The translations under genes and the position numbers were made by a program. A DNA stretch of 54,819 nucleotides, from positions 1 through 54,819 of the forward strand of contig CAMKKZ010000026.1 in the NCBI GenBank assembly GCA_946413525.1. The letters are read 5' to 3'. Positions 16,601 to 24,415 of the stretch are shown piece after piece; position 1 is the first letter of the stretch; every line of letters starts with the position of its first letter. This DNA is from an uncultured Oribacterium sp. GTDB taxonomy: Bacteria > Bacillota > Clostridia > Lachnospirales > Lachnospiraceae. The notes beneath the pieces were generated by a model. It had not been told where the DNA came from and ran no database searches. It was given only the letters and a program-made list of their open reading frames with translations.

Positions 16601-19600
16601 TTTGACATGCCATTGCAAAGCTATGGCAATCTGGAAACGGCCTTCTCCCTATCCGGGGAGCTGCAAGCCTTTTGCGGGCTGCCGAAATCCTTTTCCCATG
16701 TCGAAGACCTGCCCGGCTTCCTGCAGCTCCTTCGGGAAGCCGCAAGGCATTACCTTGCCGTTCAAAGGCTCCACGCCGCGCTTTCCGAAGAATGGCTGCC
16801 TTCCTTCCTCGCGCTTAACGGAGCCTCCCTGCTGGCGGAATACAGATCCCATGCAGCCAAATGGCTGATTCCAAAAGCCCTGGGCATGAGGTCGCTGAAA
16901 AAAAGGCTCCTCCCCAGTTCCCGAAACGGAAGGATTCATGACGAAAAACTGCAAAAGCATCTTGAAGATCTGACCCATTATCAATATGAATTATCCCAGG
17001 GAGAGGATCTGGCACAGAAACTGGAACAGAGCGCCGGTACAAAGCTTTGGAACGAGCTTCTTGCAGCCGGGGGGAATGGGCAAAATGGACAGGCCATGAT
17101 GAATGGGCTGAATGAAAATAATGTCCAGCCTGGACTGTCCGGAATGAATGGGCTGCTTCAAAAAAACTGGCAGTACATCCTTCAAATGGCCGATATGGCG
17201 GAAAAAGGCGCGTCCTCCCTGAAGGCATTGACAGGTTCAGACGAATTTCGCAGGAAATACTGCGGGAGGCAGGATGTGGGCCCTCTCTCACTTTCCTTCC
17301 TTAAGGCCTGGAACGAGCTCGTTCCCATAAAAACGGATCTCTACCGCTTTCTGGAATTATCCATGGATGAAGTCCCAAATAAAGCGGATAACGCTATGGA
17401 TGCCATGGGATCTGAGGCTGCTGTGAGAACCGGGAATGATGTGAGAGCCGGAGATGCCGTGGGATACATTGGAGCCGGAAAAGCTGGAACAACCCGGGAT
17501 GCCAGGCAAAGCGAAGGAGCCGGGAATGCTTTCCATAAAGCCGAAAACACGGCATTTAGCAAAGAGGCCGCGCAGGCAGGCGCAAATTCGGCAGATGGCG
17601 CAGGGGCCGCGCAGGCAGGCGCAAATTCGGCAGATGACGCAGAGGCCGCGCAGGCAGCCGGAAATGCGGCAGGCAGCGCAGGGGCCGCGCAGGCAGCCGG
17701 AAATTGGATTTCAAAGGAATTGGCTCTTTGCGGCGTGCTGCTGGAAAGAAAAGCCGAGCTCAGGGAATGGATTGCCTGGAACAATGCGGCGGAAAAGGCA
17801 GAGCAGGCCGGAATGGAAGCCATTGTAAAGGCTTACCGGGACGGGCTCCCCCACTGTGATGTGCGAAAAGCCTGGGAAAAAGCCATTGCCAGGGATCTGT
17901 GCATATACTCCATTGACGCCTCACCGGCGCTCTCTTCTTTTTCCGGAATCCTTTTTGATGAGAAAATAGAACGTTTCCGCCGGCTTGACCAGGACCTTCT
18001 AAAGCTGAGCAGGCAGGAAATCTATTGCCGTCTGGCATCCAAAATACCGAATTTTGCCAGAGAGGCGGCACAGAGCTCCGAACTTGGCATTCTCCAGCGG
18101 GCAATCCGCAGCGGAGGAAGGGGCACAAGCCTCCGCAAGCTTTTCTCGCAAATCCCCGGACTGCTGTCCAGGCTCTGCCCCTGCATGCTGATGAGCCCCA
18201 TATCGGCAGCCCAGTACCTGGATCCGAAAAGGGAACCCTTTGACCTCATTGTTTTCGATGAAGCCTCCCAGCTCCCTACCTGCAAAGCCGTCGGAGCGCT
18301 GGCCAGGGGCCGGAACGCGGTCATCGTGGGCGATCCAAAGCAGATGCCCCCTACCTCCTTCTTTGTTTCCAGCCGTACGGACGAAGACGAGTTGGAGACA
18401 GAGGATCTGGAAAGCATCCTTGACGACTGCCTCGCCCTGAACATGCCGGCCACCCATCTCCTGTGGCATTACCGGAGCCGCCATGAAAGCCTGATTTCCT
18501 TCAGCAACCAGCGCTTCTATGAGAACAGGCTTTTCACCTTCCCTTCCGTCAATGACCGTGAAAAAAAGGTGCGATTCATCCAAATTGACGGCGTTTTCGA
18601 AAGGGGGAGGAACCGACAGAACAGGGCAGAGGCCGAGGCAATCGTACAGGAGCTGTCCGCCCGCTGTCATGACCCGGAGAGGGCCAAATTCAGCGTTGGC
18701 GTCATCACCTTTAATATCAACCAGCAGAACCTGATTGACGACCTTCTGGCAGAAGCCTGTGCCGCGGATCCGCAATTAGAAGCCTGGGCCTATGGCGGAG
18801 AAGAACCCCTTTTCATCAAAAACCTTGAAAACGTACAGGGTGACGAACGAGACGTGATCCTTTTTTCCATCGGCTACGGCCCGGATCCAAACGGCAGGGT
18901 CTCCATGAATTTCGGCCCCCTGAACCGGGAAGGCGGATGGCGGCGCCTGAACGTTGCCGTTTCCAGGGCAAGGTGTGAGATGACCGTATTCTCCACCCTC
19001 CTCCCGGAGCAGATTGACCTGCAAAGGAGCAGCTCGGAGGGAGTGGCTTCACTGAAAGCCTTCCTTGAATATGCCCGGAAGCAATATGCTGACGATGCCC
19101 CGGAGGATATTTGGGAAAGCAGCCCCGTCGAGACCGTTTCGAATTCCGGCCTGGCAAGGGACACGGTTACCCCAGGGCACGGGGAAGCCGCTTCCATAAA
19201 GACTTCTGCCCAGGCAGAGGATGCGGCTGCCGCATGGCATGGGGTAACAGCCGCTTTGAATAATTCCGGCACGGCAGGATTTTCGGATGCATGGCAGCAT
19301 GAAGGAGGCTCTTTCCAAAGCCGGAACGAGCGGATGGGCGGCATTCGAGGCCTTGAAAACGGAATTTCAGAAAGCATCCGCAAAGCCCTGTCTGACGCGG
19401 GCTACAGGACTGACCGAAATGTAGGAAAATCCGAATACCGCATCGATATCGGCGTTATTGACCCTGCGGAATCAAGCCGGTACATTCTCGGGATCCTTCT
19501 TGACGGAGCATCCTATGCCGCCGCGAAAAGCACCAGAGACAGGGAAATCGCGCAGATAAATATACTCCGCGGCCTTGGATGGAATCTTCTCAGGGTCTGG

Positions 19601-20608
19601 AGCATGGACTGGTGGGATAACCGCCAAAAGGAACTGGACAAGATTCTCACAGAACTCAAGCATCTGGAGGAAAACAATTCGCACAAAATGGCAGGCTCTC
19701 CTTCAAATGACAATCCGCCTGATTCCACGGACAGGACGGAGGGAACGGGCTCCATTCCGGGCGAGTCCATAAGCCTGCCTGATTCCACGGACAAGGCGGA
19801 GGAAACGCCGTCGGCGGCAGCACGGACGAATGCGGACTTTTCCAAAACCACTGCCGAAGGGCCTGTAAAGACGGAAAAGCCGGAAGCGGGAAAAACACCG
19901 GAAACGCCGGGCTTCCCGGCTTCGGAATGGAATCTCAGGAAACCAGAAGCGTTTCCTATAGAAACTACCACAACAACTGCCACAGCATCTCCTATAGGGG
20001 AAAGCCCTTTCGGCATATATAAGGAGGCTGTTTTAAAGCAATATAGCATGAGTACTGCCGTATTTACGGGGAGCGGAAACCTCTCTTTGCTGAAGGAATC
20101 AATCAACGAAGTGCTTCTTGCGGAAGCGCCCATCAGCGAAGGACTCCTGTTCAAAAGGATCTGCCGCTCCTTCGGGATTCAGCGCATAACGGGAAAAATC
20201 CAGGAATACCTATCTTCGCTTATCCGGTCCATGAACATTCCATCCACCGAACAGGCTTTTGGACGATTTCTCTGGAAAGCCGGACAGGATCCTTTCACAT
20301 ACAGAGGATTCCGTTCCGGAGGGGAAAACGGGACCCGCAGGGATATCCGGGAAATCCCCATACAGGAGGCTGGCAATGCCATATTGTTCTCACTGATGGA
20401 GCAAGGGGCAATGTCCCGTGAGGATCTGCTCAGGGAGGCCGCAAAACTGATGGGCTTTACGCGCACCGGGGGGAATGTCAGCAAACTGTTCGAAGAGGCC
20501 CTGCAGTATTGCCTGCGGCAGGCTTATATCGCGGAAAACAATGCCGGGAACATCGCCCTGACGGATTCCGGCCAACATGGCCAGCTTATGGATTCCAGAC
20601 GGGAGTAA
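13643..20608 (+). CDS. 2321-residue transglutaminase-like / DUF4011 / SF1 helicase / Vsr-like nuclease / DUF3320 protein
   Basis: Domains in order: a low-complexity start of SEN-type repeats (1-45); a transglutaminase-like region with GTCLDLSLLYASVLESIG and KNHAFAGFW (about 267-303); DUF4011 (from about 428: WERKLLDIGLRNSLINMR); a superfamily 1 helicase with Walker A HGPPGTGKSQ (about 775), Walker B IVFDEASQLP (about 1535), GDPKQMPPT, ENVQGDERDVILFS and LNVAVSRAR; a Vsr/DUF559-like endonuclease domain (about 1908-2005: KSEYRIDIGVIDP, GILLDGASY, LGWNLLRVWSMDWW); and DUF3320 (about 2145-2310). This resembles large helicase-nuclease proteins associated with antiphage defence islands; I recall a DUF4011-helicase-Vsr architecture among tested defence systems but cannot verify it here. 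Several low-complexity inserts interrupt the domains (15130-15240, 17380-17710, 19130-19330, 19680-20000). The start is preceded by GGAAAGGA. It is likely transcribed with, or after, the upstream AAA/nuclease gene. Confidence 0.85.
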   Translation: MSENISENMAENISENESEIMSENPSEIMPENMSEIVPENPQIVRDNAEILMDSRHVLLEADLLKAAGYVLQQNGAKLLRSVTIGNLSDRDWEDLELSISSRPPLTKPLSRHIDHLPAGSRLHIRDLNPSIDLEYLATLTEKTGCILRVTMKKEDNLLKSLECPFSILAYDQWTGSGLRPELLCSFIMPNHPEIIRLSQRASEILGQWTGDPSLDAYQSMDQNRVLRQAAAVYSALLEENISYSVPPASFEAAGQRVRLPGSIMEQKLGTCLDLSLLYASVLESIGLRPLIIMTKNHAFAGFWLEELTFPEPVQDDPSLLAKRLADGINEIVVVECTAFVAGKSLSFDNARQLAEGRIMKPDDIEYFIDVRRARLSGIRPMPALVRTSTGFHAITTSDTPSAATQAPREIPGTRADDVPAPEDANSRLQRWERKLLDIGLRNSLINMRLSRSTVPILAGAVDELEDALANGTEFSVLPRPVEWDEADRIAAEGGSITYDNTDAGSISYSDIENNDIGNGNIRNGSIGNGGVVHDMEDLRVPEKYLPLIHSEFKSGRLRSNRTEAELGNALKELYRSAKTSLEENGANTLYLALGFLRWYENPRSRKARYAPLVLLPMEMLKRPIAKGGYGLRLREEEAQMNITILEKLKQDFGINVQGLDPLPEDEHGIDTRLVFSIIRKAVMGQKNWDVLETACLGIFSFSQFVMWNDLRNRTEDLEKNKIVRSLMDGKLQWAAEDMVIGDRVSEDGVFLPLPADASQLYAIEAAGKGESFVLHGPPGTGKSQTITTMIANCLANGKTVLFVAEKMAALEVVEKRLRAIGIGAFCLELHSNKSKKRDVLEKLRMAIDAARSLPPEEFEAMARKARSLREELDQYAHELHKTQPCGLSLFSLINMYEKRADAPSLPSLSPSMVQGLTKEQMSEQDSLLHALEMAGRTVGHPSGHPLSPVGRRDYSQHIRMELPEKISAYRTALAGLEKAAAAFQACFDMPLQSYGNLETAFSLSGELQAFCGLPKSFSHVEDLPGFLQLLREAARHYLAVQRLHAALSEEWLPSFLALNGASLLAEYRSHAAKWLIPKALGMRSLKKRLLPSSRNGRIHDEKLQKHLEDLTHYQYELSQGEDLAQKLEQSAGTKLWNELLAAGGNGQNGQAMMNGLNENNVQPGLSGMNGLLQKNWQYILQMADMAEKGASSLKALTGSDEFRRKYCGRQDVGPLSLSFLKAWNELVPIKTDLYRFLELSMDEVPNKADNAMDAMGSEAAVRTGNDVRAGDAVGYIGAGKAGTTRDARQSEGAGNAFHKAENTAFSKEAAQAGANSADGAGAAQAGANSADDAEAAQAAGNAAGSAGAAQAAGNWISKELALCGVLLERKAELREWIAWNNAAEKAEQAGMEAIVKAYRDGLPHCDVRKAWEKAIARDLCIYSIDASPALSSFSGILFDEKIERFRRLDQDLLKLSRQEIYCRLASKIPNFAREAAQSSELGILQRAIRSGGRGTSLRKLFSQIPGLLSRLCPCMLMSPISAAQYLDPKREPFDLIVFDEASQLPTCKAVGALARGRNAVIVGDPKQMPPTSFFVSSRTDEDELETEDLESILDDCLALNMPATHLLWHYRSRHESLISFSNQRFYENRLFTFPSVNDREKKVRFIQIDGVFERGRNRQNRAEAEAIVQELSARCHDPERAKFSVGVITFNINQQNLIDDLLAEACAADPQLEAWAYGGEEPLFIKNLENVQGDERDVILFSIGYGPDPNGRVSMNFGPLNREGGWRRLNVAVSRARCEMTVFSTLLPEQIDLQRSSSEGVASLKAFLEYARKQYADDAPEDIWESSPVETVSNSGLARDTVTPGHGEAASIKTSAQAEDAAAAWHGVTAALNNSGTAGFSDAWQHEGGSFQSRNERMGGIRGLENGISESIRKALSDAGYRTDRNVGKSEYRIDIGVIDPAESSRYILGILLDGASYAAAKSTRDREIAQINILRGLGWNLLRVWSMDWWDNRQKELDKILTELKHLEENNSHKMAGSPSNDNPPDSTDRTEGTGSIPGESISLPDSTDKAEETPSAAARTNADFSKTTAEGPVKTEKPEAGKTPETPGFPASEWNLRKPEAFPIETTTTTATASPIGESPFGIYKEAVLKQYSMSTAVFTGSGNLSLLKESINEVLLAEAPISEGLLFKRICRSFGIQRITGKIQEYLSSLIRSMNIPSTEQAFGRFLWKAGQDPFTYRGFRSGGENGTRRDIREIPIQEAGNAILFSLMEQGAMSREDLLREAAKLMGFTRTGGNVSKLFEEALQYCLRQAYIAENNAGNIALTDSGQHGQLMDSRRE
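17566..17707 (+). repeat. In-frame 39-bp tandem repeat in the helicase gene
   Basis: About 3.6 copies of a 39-bp unit beginning GGCCGCGCAGGCAG encode 13-residue Ala/Gly-rich repeats (EAAQAGANSADGA type) between the helicase halves. It lies in a linker outside recognised motifs and preserves the frame. Confidence 0.85.
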
Positions 20609-20730
20609 ATACGGAATCCGACTTTACAACGTTATTCTTATCTGATAATGTATTATATGAAGAATCGTCTTCTGTCAATTACTCGGAAAATCCATTGCAA
20701 GCAAGGAATGCCTGGCCGGAGGAAAGCGCG

Positions 20731-21051
20731 ATGTCAGAACGTCATAATTGCCCTTGTTCATCGCAGTGTGCCCTGCAGAGCTCACTGTCAAGCATAGGCG
20801 GAAAGTGGAAGCTGCCCATACTGTGTTCGCTTAGCTCCAACGGCAGCAGCCGTTACAACGAACTGCTCCATAACGTACAGGGCATATCCAACACCATGCT
20901 CTCCCAAACGCTCAAGGAGATGGAACGGGATCATCTGATCCTGCGAAAAGAATATCTGGAGGTTCCGGTCCGCGTAGAATATGAACTGTCAGAGAAATCC
21001 AAAAAACTCCAGCCGATTCTGCATGAGCTGATTCAATGGGCTATTGAATGA
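20731..21051 (+). CDS. HxlR-family winged-helix transcriptional regulator
   Basis: 106 residues. HxlR/HypR-type MarR-like regulators bind DNA as dimers and often respond to electrophiles or disulfide stress through an N-terminal cysteine. The winged helix is clear: LSSIGGKWKLPILCSL, SRYNELLHNVQGISNTMLSQTLKEME, then the wing and YELSEKSKKLQPIL. Three cysteines sit at the N terminus (CPCSSQC), suitable for redox sensing. The ATG at 20731 follows GGAGGAAAGCGCG; the frame is open upstream, overlapping the helicase 3' end, but without a better start. It could control the helicase gene, or the thioesterase downstream, but no operator was recognised. An AT-rich stretch at 20620-20670 may hold its promoter. 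Confidence 0.9.
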   Translation: MSERHNCPCSSQCALQSSLSSIGGKWKLPILCSLSSNGSSRYNELLHNVQGISNTMLSQTLKEMERDHLILRKEYLEVPVRVEYELSEKSKKLQPILHELIQWAIE

Positions 21052-21099
21052 GGCCTGAAAGATTCTGTCATGGATTTGTACCGGAACTCATCATTGGTA

Positions 21100-21540
21100 C
21101 GAGGAAGGGAAAACCATGAAAATTAAGGAGCCAACTAGATAGAGGGCATCTGTAAGTCAGATATAAAAGTGGGGTTACGGAATGATGTGACAACACAAAA
21201 AGACGAAGGTGTTCTTCGTAAAGACTCGTATCTGATATGAAGATGAATGGTACTGATGAAATGTACTTGTGGCAGCAATCAATTGGGGTGGCGCATTACA
21301 CGCAGTGTTATCACCGATTGCTTCGTAACGAAGCGGTACGGTGTAGACAAATCTCCTCTAGGTGCTTTCAAGGCTACACGACTAATCACGCAGGTACCGC
21401 AAGACCCAGGCTCCTTTAGAGCGTTCGTGGACGCTAGTGAAAAAGACGGGTTCGTACAATTATTGTAAAGCATCGTCACCACGGATTCAATTGTAAATGA
21501 TAGTTGTCATGGTCACATGAAACTATCGAAAAAAACACTT
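21100..21540. other. Hairpin-rich stretch without a convincing gene, candidate structured RNA or intron/element remnant
   Basis: This fills the 21052-21578 gap and is richer in A and T than its surroundings. Short perfect hairpins follow one another on the plus strand: ATCTG/CAGAT (21148-21162), ACGAAG/CTTCGT (21203-21219), GCTTCG/CGAAGC (21320-21334), GTGTAG/CTACAC (about 21342-21380), AGCGT/ACGCT (about 21419-21435), TACAAT/ATTGTA (about 21455-21468) and GATAGTT/AACTATC near 21498-21526. Two short open frames (21237-21419, 21247-21468) lack ribosome binding sites and known motifs. I did not find the group II intron domain V signature. A minor out-of-frame ATG at 21560 with AGAGGAG upstream gives a 10-residue leader peptide overlapping the thioesterase start. 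Confidence 0.45.
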
Positions 21541-21578
21541 TTATAGAGGAGAAAAAAACATGAAACGAAAGGGGAAAA

Positions 21579-22580
21579 ATGTACGAATTTGACATAAGGA
21601 TACGTTATTCAGAAACAGATGAAAAGGGATGCCTCCGCGTCCCCGCCCTTGTAAACTACCTGCAGGATTGCTCCACCTTCCATACCTGTGATTCCGGCAA
21701 GCTAAACGATCTGCTGCAGGAAAGGAATCTCGCGTGGCTGCTTTCCTCCTGGGATATCCGCGTTGACCGCATGCCGCGGGTGTATGAAAAACTCGTGGTG
21801 GGAACCAGCCCCCACGAGCGCAGGGGCCTCTTCTGTTTTCGGAATTTCTGGATCCGGGAAAAGGACAGCCGGGACTTCCTCGTCCGGGCCGACAGCACCT
21901 GGTTCCTTTATGACGCATCCACGGGAAGGCCGGTACGCCCTCCGGAGGATCTGTTCCGCCCTTACGGAACGCCGGAAAATGTGCTGGGATTCCCGGCCAA
22001 GCCGGTTCGTTTCCTCCTTCCGGAAAACATGGAGCGCCTTGAGCGCATTCCTGTCCGACCCTCCCACCTGGATTCCAACCATCATGTCAACAACGTAAGC
22101 TACATCCTCCTTGCGGAGGACGCCCTGCGGGCATCGTTCCCGGCGCGCGGAGAAGAAAGCGACAACACTCTGGAGGGATTAACCGGAGAGGCCGAGGCAT
22201 CCATCACAGCGCGCGGAGAAGAAAGCGACAACGCTCTGGAGGGATTAACCGGAGAGGTCGAAGCATCCATCCCGGCGCGCGGAGAAGGAAGAGACGACAC
22301 TCTGGAGGGATTAACCGAAAAGGTCGAAGCATCCATCCCGGCACGCGGAGAAAGAAGCGATGAAACCGGAGATCCGGAGGTCTGTTCCCGGGCACCCCTC
22401 TCCTACCGCAGCGAAAGCTGCAGCCGGATCAGGGCAGAATATAAAAAAGCCGCAAAAATCGGGGACATCCTGCACCCTTACCTGCATGCCGAAAAGAATT
22501 CGGACGCAAGCTCCTTTCTCATCAGCTTTCAAAGTGCCCGGAACGAAATCTTCTGCAATATCGAGCTCAGCTACCGATAG
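21579..22580 (+). CDS. Acyl-ACP thioesterase (FatA/FatB-type double hotdog) with an internal repeat insertion
   Basis: 333 residues. Acyl-ACP thioesterases release fatty acids from acyl carrier protein in the cytoplasm; bacterial members trim aberrant or short acyl chains. The first hotdog domain starts IRYSETDEKGCLRVPALVNYLQD-like, with WLLSSWDIRVDRMP; the second carries the conserved DSNHHVNNVSYI motif with the Asn/His pair. Typical bacterial members are about 245-260 residues. The extra length is a 66-bp in-frame tandem repeat (22143-22370) inserted just after the HVNN helix. The remaining hotdog sequence (EYKKAAKIGDILHPYL) continues in frame. The ATG at 21579 follows AAAGGGG. An upstream overlapping leader ORF (21560) might couple translation. 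Confidence 0.88.
   Translation: MYEFDIRIRYSETDEKGCLRVPALVNYLQDCSTFHTCDSGKLNDLLQERNLAWLLSSWDIRVDRMPRVYEKLVVGTSPHERRGLFCFRNFWIREKDSRDFLVRADSTWFLYDASTGRPVRPPEDLFRPYGTPENVLGFPAKPVRFLLPENMERLERIPVRPSHLDSNHHVNNVSYILLAEDALRASFPARGEESDNTLEGLTGEAEASITARGEESDNALEGLTGEVEASIPARGEGRDDTLEGLTEKVEASIPARGERSDETGDPEVCSRAPLSYRSESCSRIRAEYKKAAKIGDILHPYLHAEKNSDASSFLISFQSARNEIFCNIELSYR
22143..22370 (+). repeat. 66-bp in-frame tandem repeat in the thioesterase gene
   Basis: Copies start at 22143, 22209, 22275 and 22341 (last one partial), with an exact period of 66. Each encodes 22 residues like ARGEESDNTLEGLTGEAEAS. Differences between copies are few. The repeat lies between conserved hotdog segments and is absent from the family. 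Confidence 0.92.
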
Positions 22581-22640
22581 GAAAATGGGAGGCATACGCC
22601 TATTACTCTATGGAGCGGCTATAGCCTGCCACCAAACCTG

Positions 22641-22880
22641 TTATTCTGAAACCTTCCACCCATTCAGGATCCTCTGATTGGAATCAAATGTGACTCCGAT
22701 TTTGTAGAGCTTTCGGGAATCGGCAGCAAAGGGCAGCGCGTACCGCGTTTCTTCAATCTGGGCAAGCGCTGCCTCGGGATTGGCATCCCTCTTGAATTCA
22801 AAAAGATAGATGAATTTCTTTGACTCTACAATACAGTCGATCCGCCCTGAAAAGCTGTGCATCTCACCACAATCTCTTTT
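22641..22880 (-). pseudogene. Remnant of the PD-(D/E)XK domain of an AAA/nuclease protein
   Basis: The 3' end only: SFSGRIDCIVESKKFIYLFE, then FKRDANPEAALAQIEETRYA and LPFAADSRKLYKIGVTFDSN. This is the classic C-terminal PDDEXK_9 core (GR-x-D ... F-E-F-K) of DUF1703-type AAA proteins. The N-terminal AAA part is absent; upstream is the 3' end of the flippase gene. The frame is open to an ATG at 22916, but residues before about 22880 do not match the family. Confidence 0.75.
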
Positions 22881-22928
22881 CCTGACTATCGTATCATATA
22901 AAAAGGGGCAAATCAAAGGGGAAGGCTA

Positions 22929-24371
22929 TCACGACACATGCAGGATTTTCCGGATAATGCTCACGGCATATAGCAGGATCTCCCGGTTCAGCAGGAAGGA
23001 AAACAGGATGTAGGAAGCGATGCCTGCCGCCAGATCCAGCATAAGGAGGGGCAGCGGGGAAAGCCCTGTGCCCTCGAGGGCGAAAACCGCCAGCGCCATC
23101 AGGATGGAACAGGCCGCCGGGGGCAGCATGTCCCGAAGCTGCTCCCAGGGACCCAGGCCGATCAGGCGCCGGTTCGGCCACGCGTTCAAAAGGAGGCAGA
23201 GGTACTCGTCCAGAAGCCGGAGAAGGAGCATGGTCATGATGCCGTAACGAAGGCTTATGAGGAGTATCGCGGCTCCCAGAAGCTTTTTCAATATCTCAAG
23301 CTTTAAAAAGAGATCCGAACGCCCCAGGGCATTCATCAATTGGAGGTTCAGCGCGTGGAGGGGCAGGATGGCGTAAACCGCGCACATTATCCGAAGATAG
23401 GGCACGGCGGCCAGCCACTTGCCGGTAAGCAGGAGGATTACCATGGGCTTCGACACGGCAAACATGCCGGCCATCATGGGAAAGAAAAGGAAGGAAGAAA
23501 GCCGGAGGGATCTCCGGAACATGGGCTTAAGTGCCGCCTTGTCTTCCTGAATGCCGGAAAAGGCCGGAAGCATGACCGACTGAAACGCTGCCGTAAGGTT
23601 CCCGGCCAGGAGCTTCGGGAACTGCTCTCCCCTGCTGTAGACCCCCAGCTCAGCCCCGGAGTATTTCTTCCCGATCACCAGGCCGTAAATGTTCTGCCAA
23701 AGGGTATCGATCAGGCCGGAAACCAGGATTTTCCATCCGAAGGAAAAGAGCGCCCGCACCCTCTCCATGCGAAACAACATCAAAGGCCGCCAGCGCACAA
23801 AGAAAAAAAGCGCAGCCATCAGGGAAAAGTAATAGAGAAGCTGCTGGGCGGCCAGGGCAAAGACCCCGAAGCCCCGGATGGAAAGGAAAATGGCAATGCC
23901 GCCGGAGAAGATGACCGCCAGCATGGTGCCGTAAAAGAGCCTGCGGAATTCCATGGCCCTGGCCGCGCGGGCCGTCTGGACGGAAATCACCGCGCCCGGG
24001 AAAAGGACCAGCGCCATGAGCCGGAGAAGCTCCGAAAGCAGCGGCTCCCGGTACCAGGCGGCAATCCACGGCGCGGCGGCAAAGAGCAGCCCGTAGCAGA
24101 GGCCCGAAAGCAGCAGGGAAAGCCAGAAAACGGAGGAATAATCCTCCGCTTCCACATCCTTGTTTTGAACAAGGGCCGTCGCGAAACCGGACTGCACAAA
24201 GGTATTGGCCAGCGTGATGAAGATCATGATCAGGCTGACAAGCCCGTATTCCTCCGGCCCCAGAATACGGGCCAGCACCAGGGAAACAACGAGCTGCACC
24301 CCCTGGTAGCCCGTCTGCTCAAGGATTTTCCAGAAAAGGCTCCCCAGAATTTTTTTGTGTACCGGCGTCAT
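22929..24371 (-). CDS. Lipopolysaccharide/polysaccharide flippase of the MOP (PST) family
   Basis: 480 residues with about twelve to fourteen hydrophobic helices. PST-type flippases such as WzxC move undecaprenyl-linked sugar units across the cytoplasmic membrane. Support: the N-terminal signature GSLFWKILEQTGYQGVQLVV and ARILGPEEYGLVSL, and YSRGEQFPKLLAGNLT further on, both typical of this family. The start at 24371 follows AAGGGG and leaves 44 bp to the carboxylesterase-like gene upstream; the longer frame to 24479 overlaps that gene and begins with charged, unrelated residues. No glycosyltransferase or polymerase genes are adjacent, so its sugar substrate is unknown. It probably shares a transcript with the upstream gene. 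Confidence 0.9.
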   Translation of the reverse strand: MTPVHKKILGSLFWKILEQTGYQGVQLVVSLVLARILGPEEYGLVSLIMIFITLANTFVQSGFATALVQNKDVEAEDYSSVFWLSLLLSGLCYGLLFAAAPWIAAWYREPLLSELLRLMALVLFPGAVISVQTARAARAMEFRRLFYGTMLAVIFSGGIAIFLSIRGFGVFALAAQQLLYYFSLMAALFFFVRWRPLMLFRMERVRALFSFGWKILVSGLIDTLWQNIYGLVIGKKYSGAELGVYSRGEQFPKLLAGNLTAAFQSVMLPAFSGIQEDKAALKPMFRRSLRLSSFLFFPMMAGMFAVSKPMVILLLTGKWLAAVPYLRIMCAVYAILPLHALNLQLMNALGRSDLFLKLEILKKLLGAAILLISLRYGIMTMLLLRLLDEYLCLLLNAWPNRRLIGLGPWEQLRDMLPPAACSILMALAVFALEGTGLSPLPLLMLDLAAGIASYILFSFLLNREILLYAVSIIRKILHVS

Positions 24372-24415
24372 TTCCCCTTTAATTTTCTCGCGGGATACGG
24401 CAGGACCTTTATCTG

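Noticed and set aside
21342..21380. tRNA-like stem (GTGTAG...CTACAC)
   Set aside because: No TPsiC arm, anticodon arm or CCA-proximal pattern of a tRNA can be drawn.
21237..21468. Two overlapping short ORFs in the hairpin-rich stretch
   Set aside because: No ribosome binding site and no family resemblance; the hairpins explain the sequence better.
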